Positions 1-10,000 of a stretch of DNA of 64,000 nt are shown in pieces; the first letter of the stretch is position 1, and the number at the start of each line of letters is the position of its first letter. The DNA is from an uncultured Bacteroidales bacterium. GTDB taxonomy: Bacteria > Bacteroidota > Bacteroidia > Bacteroidales > Paludibacteraceae. The notes below the pieces were generated by a model. It saw only the letters and a list, made by a program, of their open reading frames with translations, was not told the DNA's origin and did no database searches. The stretch spans positions 60,935-124,934 of the forward strand of contig CACZFM010000007.1 of NCBI GenBank assembly GCA_902780495.1, in the 5' to 3' direction. The position numbers and the translations under genes were made by a program.

Positions 1-1112
1 GTCACACACAGTCCCTTCACACCAACGCTTTGGACGAGGCTATCGCACTGCCGACCGATTTCTCCGCACGTATCGCGCGTAACACGCAGATTTACATCCA
101 GGAAGAAACCAAAGTCTGCAAGGCTATTGACCCGTGGGCTGGCTCGTACTACGTGGAGTCTCTCACCAAGGAAATCATGGACAAAGCTTGGGCACATATC
201 CAGGAGATTGAAAAACTCGGCGGTATGGCGGCTGCTATCGAAACCGGTATTCCTAAAATGCGTATCGAGGAAGCCGCAGCACGTACACAAGCGCGTATTG
301 ACTCCGGCACACAGAAGATTATCGGCGTGAACGAGTATCGCCTTGAGCACGAAGACCCGATTGATATTCTTGAGATTGACAACACCGCCGTTCGTACCGA
401 ACAGGTGGAGCGCCTCAAAGAATTGCGTGCACATCGTGACGAGAAAGCAGTACAGGCTGCTCTCGCTGAAATCACCAAGTCCGTACAGGCATGGGCAGAC
501 GGCAAGAAGGGAGAAAACCTCCTCGCACTGGCTGTCAAGGCTGCAGGTTTGCGGGCATCTCTCGGTGAAATCTCCGACGCATGTGAGAAAGTTGTCGGAC
601 GTTATAAAGCAACCATTAGAACTATTTCAGGAGTGTATAAAGCAGGAACAACCAACGACGAGGAGTTCAAAGAGGCTTGTCGTCTCACGGCAGAGTTTGC
701 CAAGAAAGAAGGTCGTCAACCCCGTATCATGATTGCCAAGATGGGTCAGGACGGACATGACCGTGGCGCTAAAGTGGTGGCCACAGGATATGCCGACTGC
801 GGTTTCGACGTAGATATGGGTCCTTTGTTCCAAACGCCGGAAGAGGCTGCAAAACAAGCAGTTGAGAATGACGTACATACATTGGGCGTTTCCTCGCTGG
901 CTGCAGGTCACAAGACCCTTATCCCGCAGGTGATTGCCGAGTTGAAACGTCTCGGTCGTCCGGATATCATGGTCACCGCCGGTGGCGTTATCCCTGCTCA
1001 GGACTATGACTTCCTCTATAAGGCAGGTGTAGCCGCTATCTTCGGCCCCGGTACTTCCGTAGCCCACTCTGCAAAAGTCGTAATGCAATTGCTAATGAAC
1101 GAGCAAAAGTAA
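1..1112 (+). CDS. scpA: Methylmalonyl-CoA mutase, large (catalytic) subunit, 3' part
   Basis: The reading frame is open from base 3, so the gene starts upstream of the window; about 369 C-terminal residues of a family usually near 715 are present. The enzyme interconverts succinyl-CoA and (R)-methylmalonyl-CoA with adenosylcobalamin, the key step of the propionate (succinate) pathway in Bacteroidales. The first residues ([10 protein letters not shown]) belong to the end of the TIM-barrel substrate domain. The cobalamin-binding domain follows, with the base-off B12 motif DGHDRG; its histidine codon, the lower axial cobalt ligand, is at 756-758, and the GVSSLAAGH and TAGGVIP segments are the later parts of the same fold. 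The gene stops with TAA and is followed by a hairpin terminator. Its small-subunit partner is expected just upstream. The symbol mutB is also in use for this subunit. Confidence 0.96.
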   Translation, partial: HTQSLHTNALDEAIALPTDFSARIARNTQIYIQEETKVCKAIDPWAGSYYVESLTKEIMDKAWAHIQEIEKLGGMAAAIETGIPKMRIEEAAARTQARIDSGTQKIIGVNEYRLEHEDPIDILEIDNTAVRTEQVERLKELRAHRDEKAVQAALAEITKSVQAWADGKKGENLLALAVKAAGLRASLGEISDACEKVVGRYKATIRTISGVYKAGTTNDEEFKEACRLTAEFAKKEGRQPRIMIAKMGQDGHDRGAKVVATGYADCGFDVDMGPLFQTPEEAAKQAVENDVHTLGVSSLAAGHKTLIPQVIAELKRLGRPDIMVTAGGVIPAQDYDFLYKAGVAAIFGPGTSVAHSAKVVMQLLMNEQK

Positions 1113-1134
1113 GAAACTGAATGTTTATACAGAA

Positions 1135-1163
1135 AGAGAACGTCCCAACGGGCGTTCTCTTTT
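1135..1163 (+). terminator. Rho-independent terminator after methylmalonyl-CoA mutase
   Basis: The arms AGAGAACG and CGTTCTCT are perfectly complementary. An inner CCC/GGG pairing sits around a short AAC loop, with one bulged T in the left arm. A run of T follows directly. It lies 23 bases after the mutase stop codon and before the next promoter, so it should end the mutase transcript. Confidence 0.8.
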
Positions 1164-1186
1164 GCAAAAATAACCATATATAGGGA

Positions 1187-1217
1187 TTGTGTATGTGACG
1201 GGAAAGCAGTACCTTTG
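1187..1217 (+). promoter_or_regulatory. Bacteroidota-type promoter for the DUF4491 gene
   Basis: TTG at 1187-1189, 20 bases, then TACCTTTG at 1210-1217. This matches the phylum's -33/-7 pattern recognised by its primary sigma factor. The start codon of the next gene follows 14 bases later, so the transcript leader would be very short. Confidence 0.8.
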
Positions 1218-1231
1218 CAGGCAAATTTAGA

Positions 1232-1537
1232 ATGAATATGAATTACGAAGGATTGATTTTAGGCGCCGGTGCTTTTTTGTGTATCGGACTTTTTCATCCG
1301 TTGGTCATTAAAGCGGAGTATTATTTCGGAGTTAAGTCCTGGTGGGCTTTTCTGTTTATCGGACTCCTCACGGCCGCAGGGTCGCTGTTTGTGGAGAATA
1401 CGTATGTTTCCATCTTCTTGGGAATCTTTGCTTTCTCGGCTTTTTGGGGCATCGGAGAAGTGTTTCATCAGCGCGAACGTGTCCGCAAAGGCTGGTTCCC
1501 GATGAACCCCAAACGCAAGGACGAATATACGGACTAA
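1232..1537 (+). CDS. DUF4491 family small membrane protein
   Basis: A 101-residue protein with three predicted hydrophobic helices, at about residues 5-22, 33-52 and 55-75, and a basic hydrophilic tail (HQRERVRKGW...PKRK). The length, the opening GLILGAGAFLCIGLFHPLVI and the tail resemble the DUF4491 family of Bacteroidota, whose function is unknown. ATG codons at 1232 and 1238 are in the same frame; the second would give MNYEGL and fits the promoter distance equally well. The gene appears to be monocistronic, with its own promoter and a tandem repeat array 12 bases after the stop codon. Confidence 0.8.
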   Translation: MNMNYEGLILGAGAFLCIGLFHPLVIKAEYYFGVKSWWAFLFIGLLTAAGSLFVENTYVSIFLGIFAFSAFWGIGEVFHQRERVRKGWFPMNPKRKDEYTD

Positions 1538-1549
1538 CATCAGGCTAAA

Positions 1550-1637
1550 CACGATAGATATACGATAGATACACGATAGATACACGATAGATATACGATA
1601 GATACACGATAGATATACGTTAGATATACGATAGATA
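1550..1637. repeat. Tandem array, eight units of 11 bp (YACGATAGATA)
   Basis: Eight head-to-tail 11-bp units read YACGATAGATA. Y alternates between C and T without a strict order, and unit seven has one change (ACGTTAGATA). The array lies between the DUF4491 stop codon and the promoter of the lipoprotein gene and codes for nothing evident. The 12-mer ACGATAGATATA recurs at the edge of the array near 38.96 kb. Three further arrays in the window share the 11-bp period but not the sequence. Confidence 0.95.
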
Positions 1638-1702
1638 ACAGGGCCATCACCGGTCTTTCATCCCTAAACGTTAAACGTTCAACCAAAAATCTACGATTTT
1701 TC

Positions 1703-1733
1703 TTGCATATTCGAAAAAAAAGCACTACCTTTG
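1703..1733 (+). promoter_or_regulatory. Bacteroidota-type promoter for the lipoprotein/DUF4105 pair
   Basis: TTG at 1703-1705, 20 bases, then TACCTTTG at 1726-1733. The ATG of the lipoprotein gene is 24 bases downstream. The spacing is identical to the seven other promoters recognised in this window. Confidence 0.82.
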
Positions 1734-1757
1734 CAGCCGAATTTCTGACATTCAACG

Positions 1758-2678
1758 ATGAAAAGCCCTACCCTCCTTATCCTTTGCGCAGCCGCACTGT
1801 TAATCGGCTGCAACACATCGGAACAGCAATTGCGCGAACGAACGGCAGAATTGTGTCAATATATCCCTGACCATGAATTGTTGGAGCGGTCGGAACACTT
1901 CATGACTCCCGATTTCTATGCCGTCTTGGACACTATGTTTTACCGCCTGCCGGCGCACGAAGCGATGGACCATGAGTGGCTGTACTATTTCGTCACAAGC
2001 AACGGAGGTACTATAGCGGATTACGAAGTCGCCTCCGTGGAGCAAACGGATCGCACACACGCCGTTGCTGTCATCAACGTAAGGCAGAAGTGGGAGGACG
2101 GCTCGTTTGCCCCTGACAACGATATCGAAGAACACCGGCTTTCGATGGAGTATGTCAATGGTCAGTGGTTGATGTCCGATTTCGATGGGCACAAAGCCGA
2201 CTGCATACGCTATATCGCTATCAATCGTCGGGAACAGGCGGTCCGTCAGGCAGTCAGCGATTATCTGATACGCAAAATAGGCACACACTACCTGCAAGGC
2301 GAGTTGTGCATTCCGACACTGATGATGGTGGCGGAGACCGATTCATGCATCTGGGGTGACTTCTGGGTGTTCTGGTATAACGTATCCGGTGACACACTTC
2401 TAACAGTCTCCGGCGGCAACCATGCAGGACGGATGACCTTGCGTTACGAGAACGGCAAACCACAAGTGACGGACTTCGAACAAACCGAGGATGGTGCAGG
2501 CAATGAAGCCGGTGCCAAACGTATCTTTGGCGACCATTATGATATTTATTGGAATATGCATTCCAACGAACGGGTACGCGAAGCCGTTCGTCAGGAGCAA
2601 TTAGGTGAATACATCCGCTGTCACGGCTTGAATATACGTTATTATCAGGACTATGGTTGGCCTGCCGTGGAATTATAA
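1758..2678 (+). CDS. Putative lipoprotein of unknown function
   Basis: A 306-residue protein that begins with a type II signal peptide: basic start MKS, hydrophobic stretch to about residue 16, lipobox LIGC with the cysteine at residue 18. It should be lipid-anchored and exported. The mature part seems to hold two related halves (residues about 20-145 and 160-295). Each mixes alpha and beta segments and carries a YVNGQWLMSDF or RYENGKPQVTDF strand pair, as in NTF2-like/DUF3828-type lipoproteins. No catalytic motif is visible. It starts a two-gene unit with the DUF4105 gene, which begins 9 bases after its stop codon. The lipoprotein assignment is secure; the fold is a guess. Confidence 0.72.
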   Translation: MKSPTLLILCAAALLIGCNTSEQQLRERTAELCQYIPDHELLERSEHFMTPDFYAVLDTMFYRLPAHEAMDHEWLYYFVTSNGGTIADYEVASVEQTDRTHAVAVINVRQKWEDGSFAPDNDIEEHRLSMEYVNGQWLMSDFDGHKADCIRYIAINRREQAVRQAVSDYLIRKIGTHYLQGELCIPTLMMVAETDSCIWGDFWVFWYNVSGDTLLTVSGGNHAGRMTLRYENGKPQVTDFEQTEDGAGNEAGAKRIFGDHYDIYWNMHSNERVREAVRQEQLGEYIRCHGLNIRYYQDYGWPAVEL

Positions 2679-2687
2679 GTTATTGTC

Positions 2688-3920
2688 ATGTCAGCATCTT
2701 TTCGCACATATTGTCTCTTGATTGTCTCGACGTTCTCGCTGTGCCTTTGGGGACAGGAGTCTGTTCCTAAAGAGGAGAAAGCTCTTACCGTCGCCGAACG
2801 CAACGCCCTTCAGGGCTTCAACGACACCATCGACCGCCTCGCCGACGACTTCGTGGAAGCCTATGTGTCTATTGCCGAGCCAGGAGACTATTTATATACC
2901 ACCTTGGGGCACGCAGCGTATCACATGAAGTGCCCGAAATTCGGTCTAGATTACTATTTTACCATGGAAGGGGAAAGTAGTAAAAATGCCCTTTTGCGTT
3001 TTTTGGCAGGAGATTTGAAGATGGGACTACTTGCCCTTTCTCCAGAAGAGTATTTGTCCTTTTATAGAGAGGAAAATCGAGGTGTACGGGAGTGGAAAAT
3101 CAATTTGTCTCCCGAACGCAAGCAGCATCTCTGGGCTGTATTGGATAGTCTGGTCGTTCAATGGAACGGACTTCCTTATGATTATTATCATCGTTGTTGT
3201 GCGATTACGATAGTCAATATAATGAATGAATTGGTGGGGAGAGAAAATATACATTATGCCACTCCTTGGCCGGAAAAATTCAAGCATACCCCTCGCGAGT
3301 TTATCTACTATGCATTGAAAGGACATGACGAATGGACGCAGTTCTTTATATGCTTATTAGCAGGCAATGAAGTTGATAAGAATATTCCTAACGAGAGGAA
3401 GTTCATTGTGCCGATGGATGTGGTAGAGGCTTGGCAAAAAGCGACAATAGATGGTCAGGTGATTTTATCGGAGGAGTATGTGGAAGTGCTGCCATCAGGT
3501 GTGCGCAAGCCCAATACATGGTGGACTCCGTTGCATATAGGGCTCATTCTCCTCATCGTAGCATTCTTGAGTTTGTGTACAATATGGACGCACAACGAAT
3601 GGATTAAAAAGGCTGGCATGGTCATTGATTATACCATACTGGGCATTATTACCTTTATCGGAATAGGTATGACCTATTTGCTCTTTTTCTCGAACCTATG
3701 CTGTACGGACTGGAACTGGCTGTTTATCGCGTTCAATCCTCTTCCATTTATATTCTGGAAATGGCGCAAGTACTGGGCGTTACCTTATGCTCTATTGATG
3801 CTTGTTTGGGTGTTAGCAATGATCTTCTCACCACATCTTTTAGCCCTTTGGTCACATCAAGTATTAACCCTATCGTTTATCGTTGTACTCATCAAACAAT
3901 ATTGCTGTACCAAGGCATAG
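2688..3920 (+). CDS. DUF4105 domain membrane protein
   Basis: A 410-residue protein. Residues 1-22 form a signal peptide. Residues about 55-200 match the DUF4105 pattern: an early GHA motif with His75, an aromatic-rich middle, then YDYYHRCC with Cys170/Cys171 in the place of the family's NC pair. The His-before-Cys order suggests a permuted papain-like (NlpC/P60-type) active site, but activity of this family is not established here. The last 130 residues hold about four membrane helices, from about residue 280 to the end. The hydrolase-like domain would then face the periplasm. It follows the lipoprotein gene by 9 bases and probably shares its transcript. Confidence 0.8.
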   Translation: MSASFRTYCLLIVSTFSLCLWGQESVPKEEKALTVAERNALQGFNDTIDRLADDFVEAYVSIAEPGDYLYTTLGHAAYHMKCPKFGLDYYFTMEGESSKNALLRFLAGDLKMGLLALSPEEYLSFYREENRGVREWKINLSPERKQHLWAVLDSLVVQWNGLPYDYYHRCCAITIVNIMNELVGRENIHYATPWPEKFKHTPREFIYYALKGHDEWTQFFICLLAGNEVDKNIPNERKFIVPMDVVEAWQKATIDGQVILSEEYVEVLPSGVRKPNTWWTPLHIGLILLIVAFLSLCTIWTHNEWIKKAGMVIDYTILGIITFIGIGMTYLLFFSNLCCTDWNWLFIAFNPLPFIFWKWRKYWALPYALLMLVWVLAMIFSPHLLALWSHQVLTLSFIVVLIKQYCCTKA

Positions 3921-3976
3921 TTTGCCACTCATTTTTGCCACCCAAAGATAGCAAAAGAAATTTTTCTATCCTTTTA

Positions 3977-4008
3977 TTTGCATTTTCAAAGAAAATGTAG
4001 TATCTTTG
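3977..4008 (+). promoter_or_regulatory. Bacteroidota-type promoter for the giant secreted protein
   Basis: TTTG at 3977-3980, 20 bases, then TATCTTTG at 4001-4008. The start codon is 67 bases further on, leaving a leader of roughly 60 bases that is AT-rich and shows no strong fold. Confidence 0.82.
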
Positions 4009-4075
4009 CAGGCTTACTCCAAAATAGGCTTAAAAAGATATGAGTAAAACCGTAGGATAAAAGATATAAAAAAAT

Positions 4076-7000
4076 ATGACAACCAGAATTATAAAATTGT
4101 TTAACCAAATGAATCGTTGCTGGATCGGAGCAAACCTAAACCTCTTCCGCTATGCGACGATGGTATTAGTGCTGATGCTTGGGGTTGGCAATGCCTGGGC
4201 CGGAGGAGACACATACTACTCGAAAGTGACAGTCAGCGGAACGCCGACGGGTGCAGGTACGGTATATGTAAAAGCCGGATCGAGTTTTAGCGGTACGAAC
4301 ACGAGTGATACGAATAATGGAACGTCTCAATCGCAAACCTATTCTATCAAGGCCACGCCTAATGCCGGTTATGCATTTAAATCGTGGTCGGGATCTTCGG
4401 TTACGATAAGCAGTACTACGACCGCTTCTACAACATGTACTATAAATGCGACTGCTACGAGTTCAAGTAGCCCGACCACAGGTTCGGCGACTGCAACTTT
4501 TGAAGCAATCAAAGTAACAGCAGCTCCGGCGGATGTAACTATCAATGCTACGGATCCTTCTGCAACCTATCCGGATGCGGCAGGTGTGGTTGTTGGCTTT
4601 ACGACATCCTCGTCTAACACGAATGGTGACTTCACAACGGGCGGTAGCGGAGACAGCAGATGGACTATTTCTGCATGGCCGACGCACGCCAGTGCGACAA
4701 GCACGACATTCAACTACAAGTTCGTCGGTAACGGTTCGTATGGTACGAATAACCGTACGTTCACGAAGACGGTTACGCTCAAAGGATTGAATGATGCAAC
4801 GGTTAAGACCTGTACCTTGACGGCGAAATATCCTAACCCGAGAGTCATTGAGTGCAATGAAGGGTCAACAGACTTGACTATTTATCCTACGTTCAAAGCC
4901 TCGGATGCGACACAGGAAGCAGTGGAGAAAACGGCTGTGTTTGATGTGGTGTATGCGGATAATGCCAATAACTTTTCCGCAGCATTTAGTGGCGCGACCG
5001 GTGGCGGTACATGGACTGTAACGGGTATTTCTGTGGATCAGGCTAATCAGAAAGCAACGGTAACTTATACTTTTGGCGGTAACAAAATCGCAACTACGCA
5101 TACGGCTGTTTTAACCTTGACTGCCGCCAACTGTCAAGGTTGGGATGATACCAGTGCGGCAGGTGGCGCATCGGCTACGGTTACGCTGACAGCAGAAAAC
5201 ACGCAAGAGGCTACGGATGATGCTGTGGTTATAGCAGCGGATGGAACAACTGTTATTTATCAAGGTGATTGGGCTACTGCGTGGACAAGAGCCAATACGG
5301 CGGCTAATGCCGGTTGTACGCTCTACTTATTGCGCAATGTAGGCGGATTAACTGCATATCAGGAGGTGAAAAATACCTTTACATTAGACTTGAACGGAAA
5401 GATATTATCAGGCAAACGTAGTGGTACGCTGATATATCTCAATACAGCTGGCAAGACACTTACCATCAAGGATAGTAAAACCGGCGGTAAAATTCAGCAT
5501 ATCAATAACGAATATGCAGGAACTCCTGTTTGCGTAAATGTGACAAAGGGTAGTTTAATTTTGGAAAGCGGTACTTTGTATTGCGAGAATCAGGGTGCAT
5601 CAGGTAGGAAAGCCGGAGGTGTTATATGTAAGGCTGGTACGACCTTTACTATGAATGGTGGTAAAATCGATGTGTGGGGATATAATGGTGCGTATGGTGT
5701 CAGTCAGGAATCGGATAAGAATGACAACACAATATTTAACATGAATAATGGCGAGATAACCGTGTTGGGTTATTCTGACATCTATGGTATCTCGGCGGCA
5801 GGTAAAGTGAATGTTAAAGATGGTGCTACAATCAACGCTACTGCAACCTATTCTAACTGTCGCGGTATAACATTAACTGCATCAGCAAATGCAACAGCCG
5901 CCAACTGTTACTATGGGCAATTGACCATGACGGGCGGAACTATCAATTCAACCTGTACTGCGAATGCGGACGGAACTCGCTATGCGTATGGTATAGTACT
6001 AGAAGGTTCCTATACTGCTTCTATGGGAACAGGTGTTGCTACTGATGGATCGCATGCCAACAAAGCTGCTGCAACCGGAACAATTGAGAATGCTACAATT
6101 AATGTAAGCACCTTAGGACGTTATGCGTATGGTGTATTAGCTAATGGAAGTTATCAATCAAAAACGAACCACTATGATGTGATTCAGATTAAAAATACAA
6201 AGATAGATGTAACTTCGCAATACTACTATACCTATGGTGTGTACGCAAACTGCGGTATTAACAGCACCAATGGCGGTATTTATGCGGCAAATATAGAATT
6301 GACCAATTGTGATGTTACTGCTACTACCACCAAAAACCATACCGCCTATGCCGTTTGGGCAGTGGCTACGGCGACAACAATTTATAAAAATGCACAGCCA
6401 AATTATTACGGAGAATACGCTGGCGGAGCGACAATCACAGTAAATAGCGGTACTTATACTGCGAATACGGGAACCACGACTGCCTATGCTATTGGTACTT
6501 CTGCGCGTGCAAAAACAACCTATGATTCAGAATCCAACGTGACAGCCGAGCGTAAATTAGGTGGAAATGCAGAAGAATATGCTACGCTGAATATTCATGG
6601 TGGTACATTCAGTGCAAATGCCGGATCTACTACAGCCCGCGCTGTTAGCAACGGAGGTAACTGTACGATAGACGGTGGTGAGTTTTATGCAACAGCAGGT
6701 TCTTCCACGGCAGATGGTATTTATACTGTAAGTGGAAAGTTGAAGGCATCCGGCGTGAAGATAGAAGCGTCTGCAACGGGGACTGTTTATGGTGTGCGTG
6801 TGGACGCTGCGAATGTGCCATATAATACAGACGCTGCTTGGACCGGTTTCAACTATGCAGGTGATGCGGAATTAAATAATTTGGATGTCACAGTAACTGC
6901 GCGAACAGGTGCCACAGCATACGGCGTATATCTGAATGCAGTGTCGTATCAATATACACAATCTGCCTTCGACACTTATATGCAAGGTCGTATAGATGCA

Positions 7001-10000
7001 GGCAAGGTGACGCAGGCTAATGCAGATATTTGGGCAGTTGTATTCCCCGGTAATAGCAGTTATGCTATAGCCGGTAAGGCGGTAATCAATGGAGGAAAAT
7101 ATACGGTAAGAGCTGCTACAACTACCGCACATGGTATTTACTCTGTTAATAGGGCAGTGTCCAATGACAAGGTTGCAACAGCAGCAACGGAAATGACTGT
7201 AAAGAATGTGAAACTGGATGTCAAGACGAATGGAACGACAACAGCATGTGGTATTCGTACTGCCGGACCGTCTACGATTGATGGCGCAGATATCAAGGTT
7301 AATTCGCAAACCACGACCTGCTATGGCATGATTATTAGCGACCAGGAAGAAACGACCGTTACCAATACTAAGATTGATGCAAGTGGAACAGCAACCGTCT
7401 ATGGTATTTTTGTCAACGCAACTGCTCCCAGTACAACGAATGGCTATGACTGGCATGGCAAGGCAATCCTTGGAGATGGCAATGATGTAACTGCTGCGGC
7501 TACAGCCGGAGCCACATCGTATGCTGTTTATCTGCACGCTAACAAAGCAACTGTAGCATCAGGAGAATTCGCTGGTAATTATGCCAATGCAGCTGAGGCA
7601 ACCATTAATGGCGGTAAATATACAGCGACGGCAACCGGAGGTACTGCTTATGCAGCATGTGTTGCAGATCCTACTATACAAGGAGATGTTACTGCAACTC
7701 CTACCTTAATCATCAATGATGGTAAGTTTAAAGGTACGTCTGGAACAACACCTTATGCAGACGTTAGTGTAGCCGGTGAGCCGGGTTACTTTGTGCTCAA
7801 CGGCGGCTACTACGTGAAAGATGAGAACCTCGATAAGAAATTGGGCGAGGGCATGAATAAAGTGGCTGTCAAATCCGGAACACCGGAATATACGGAAGGT
7901 TATCGTTGGCGCATAACGGATAATATGACCGGAGAGGCGGTATGTAAGATTACGCAGAACAATACATCATACGCATCGCTTGAGGAAGCATTGCAGGTAG
8001 TTAATGCATCGCCGTCAAGCGAATGGACGATTGTGATGACTGCCAATGCTACATTATCGAAGGGTGATTATGAGATACCGGCAAACACTACATTGCTTAT
8101 TCCTTACAAGTCCAACCAAACAACTGCTAATGGTACAACTCCGGCGTGGGTGAACAAAAATGCAAGTCCCACTCCGGGTACTCCTTATCCCTATCTGAAA
8201 CTGACATTTGCAAACGGAGTGAATATGACGGTGAAGGGTAAGATTGAGGCAAGCAGTACGACGTATATTAACCAAAGCAACTGGACCGGAGTTCCTGGTG
8301 GTGCATATGGTTGGTTACAACTGAATGAGGGCTCGTATATTGATTTGGAATCCGGCGCATATCTCTTTGCGTGGGGTTATGTAACCGGTAAGGGTGAAAT
8401 CAACGCCAAGAACGGTTCGTATATCTACGAAGACTTCCAGATGGGTGACTGGCGTGGTGGAACAATGGGTTCGTCAGTGAATGGAAATAAGAATGGCTTG
8501 GGAGGTAAGGGTGTCTTCCTTCTGACAGACTACTATTTCCAGAATGTAGAGTGCCCGATTACTTATCGCCCCGGTGCACAGTCTATCGCGTATAGTGGAG
8601 CCTATATGGAAAAATCAGTTATTAAGATAGATGCTCAATCTGATCCTGTAGTTATGGTCGGAACTAGTAATTCGATGTTCTTGATGAATACCGCAACAGC
8701 AGGTGCGGATACATGGGTAAGAAAAGAATATGATGCAGAAACAGACCAGTTGATATGGACGCTTAATAGTGGTGCTTCATTGGGTAGTTTCACTTTGAAA
8801 CTGAATACGTCATGGATGGATGTAGATATGAATACTGAAGACTATGTGTTGCCAATGGCCACCAACTTTAAAATCATTGCTAATGAAGGAGATATCAATA
8901 TAACAAATGATATATGTTTCCTTCCTGGATCAGAGGCTATTGTCAAGAAAGAGGCGAATCTTGTTGTTCCCGAAGGCAAACGCGTATTCATTTACGATGC
9001 GGATGACTGGAGTTCCTACGGAGGATATTTCCATAAAATAGGATACTCACCTTCATGGAAAGCATGTCCGCGTCTTATGGCTACTTCCACTAAGTTAGCA
9101 GATGCAAAAATCGAAGTAGCTGGAACATTGGATATTCAGGGATCTCTCTATACGACAGCAGGTGGGGGTAATATCTTCTCAACCCGTGAGAATGCTGGTA
9201 AATTGAAGTTGGGTTCTGCTGCTCCTGCTTCAACTAGTGCTATAGCTGATTTTACCGGAAATAGCGGTCAAAACAAGACTCTTTGCCAGTTAGTCGGAAA
9301 CGGTTCTGAGGGACATTACGTAGGTAAGGCTTTGACAGCCGCCAAGCTGAAAAACGAGGACGGTGCGTATACTCCGACAACAGGCGCTGCTGCAGGAGAC
9401 ATCTATGCATATATGGAAGATCCGTCAGATGGTGTATATCGCTGGTTGAGCGTGAAAGATGTCGGCTGTTTCACGGAAATCAAGGGTGCAGATACGAAGC
9501 AATATATCCACCCGTCTGACTTCGTGGCTGTTGAGGCGAATGCAAATGGCGACCACGCCTATCATAACGAGGGTTCGACCCGCTACTTTGTAAATGCAGA
9601 AGCGGCTTCTGGTAATGCGAGTTGCGTATGGTGGGAAGCGGAGCCGAAGGGCATCATTGACGGTGTAACATACTACATGGCGAACAATGAGAACTTCGAT
9701 AACTACGGTACTTATTTCTACTGGGACAATAGTGTAAGTTACTGGAAACCGAAAAAAATTACCGTTATATGGAAAGACAAAGACGGTAACAAGATTACCA
9801 ATGGTTCATTCGGCGATTCGTATAGTTTCAATACTTCGCCGCAGTTCTTCGGCGCTAACCCTGTATGGGCGAATACCAGTACTGAGAAACATGACTGGAT
9901 CGGATGGCGTGACGAAGACGGTAATATCTACGATAAAAATGCAACCTTACCTGCCGCCACAGCAGACGAAACTGTCTATACTGCATATTTCGAGACGTCA

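Noticed and set aside
1550..1637. CRISPR array
   Set aside because: The 11-bp units are directly adjacent without spacers, and no cas gene is in the window.
2254..2600. Minus-strand frames inside the lipoprotein gene
   Set aside because: No promoter, no signal and no motif; the plus-strand lipobox and promoter are clear.
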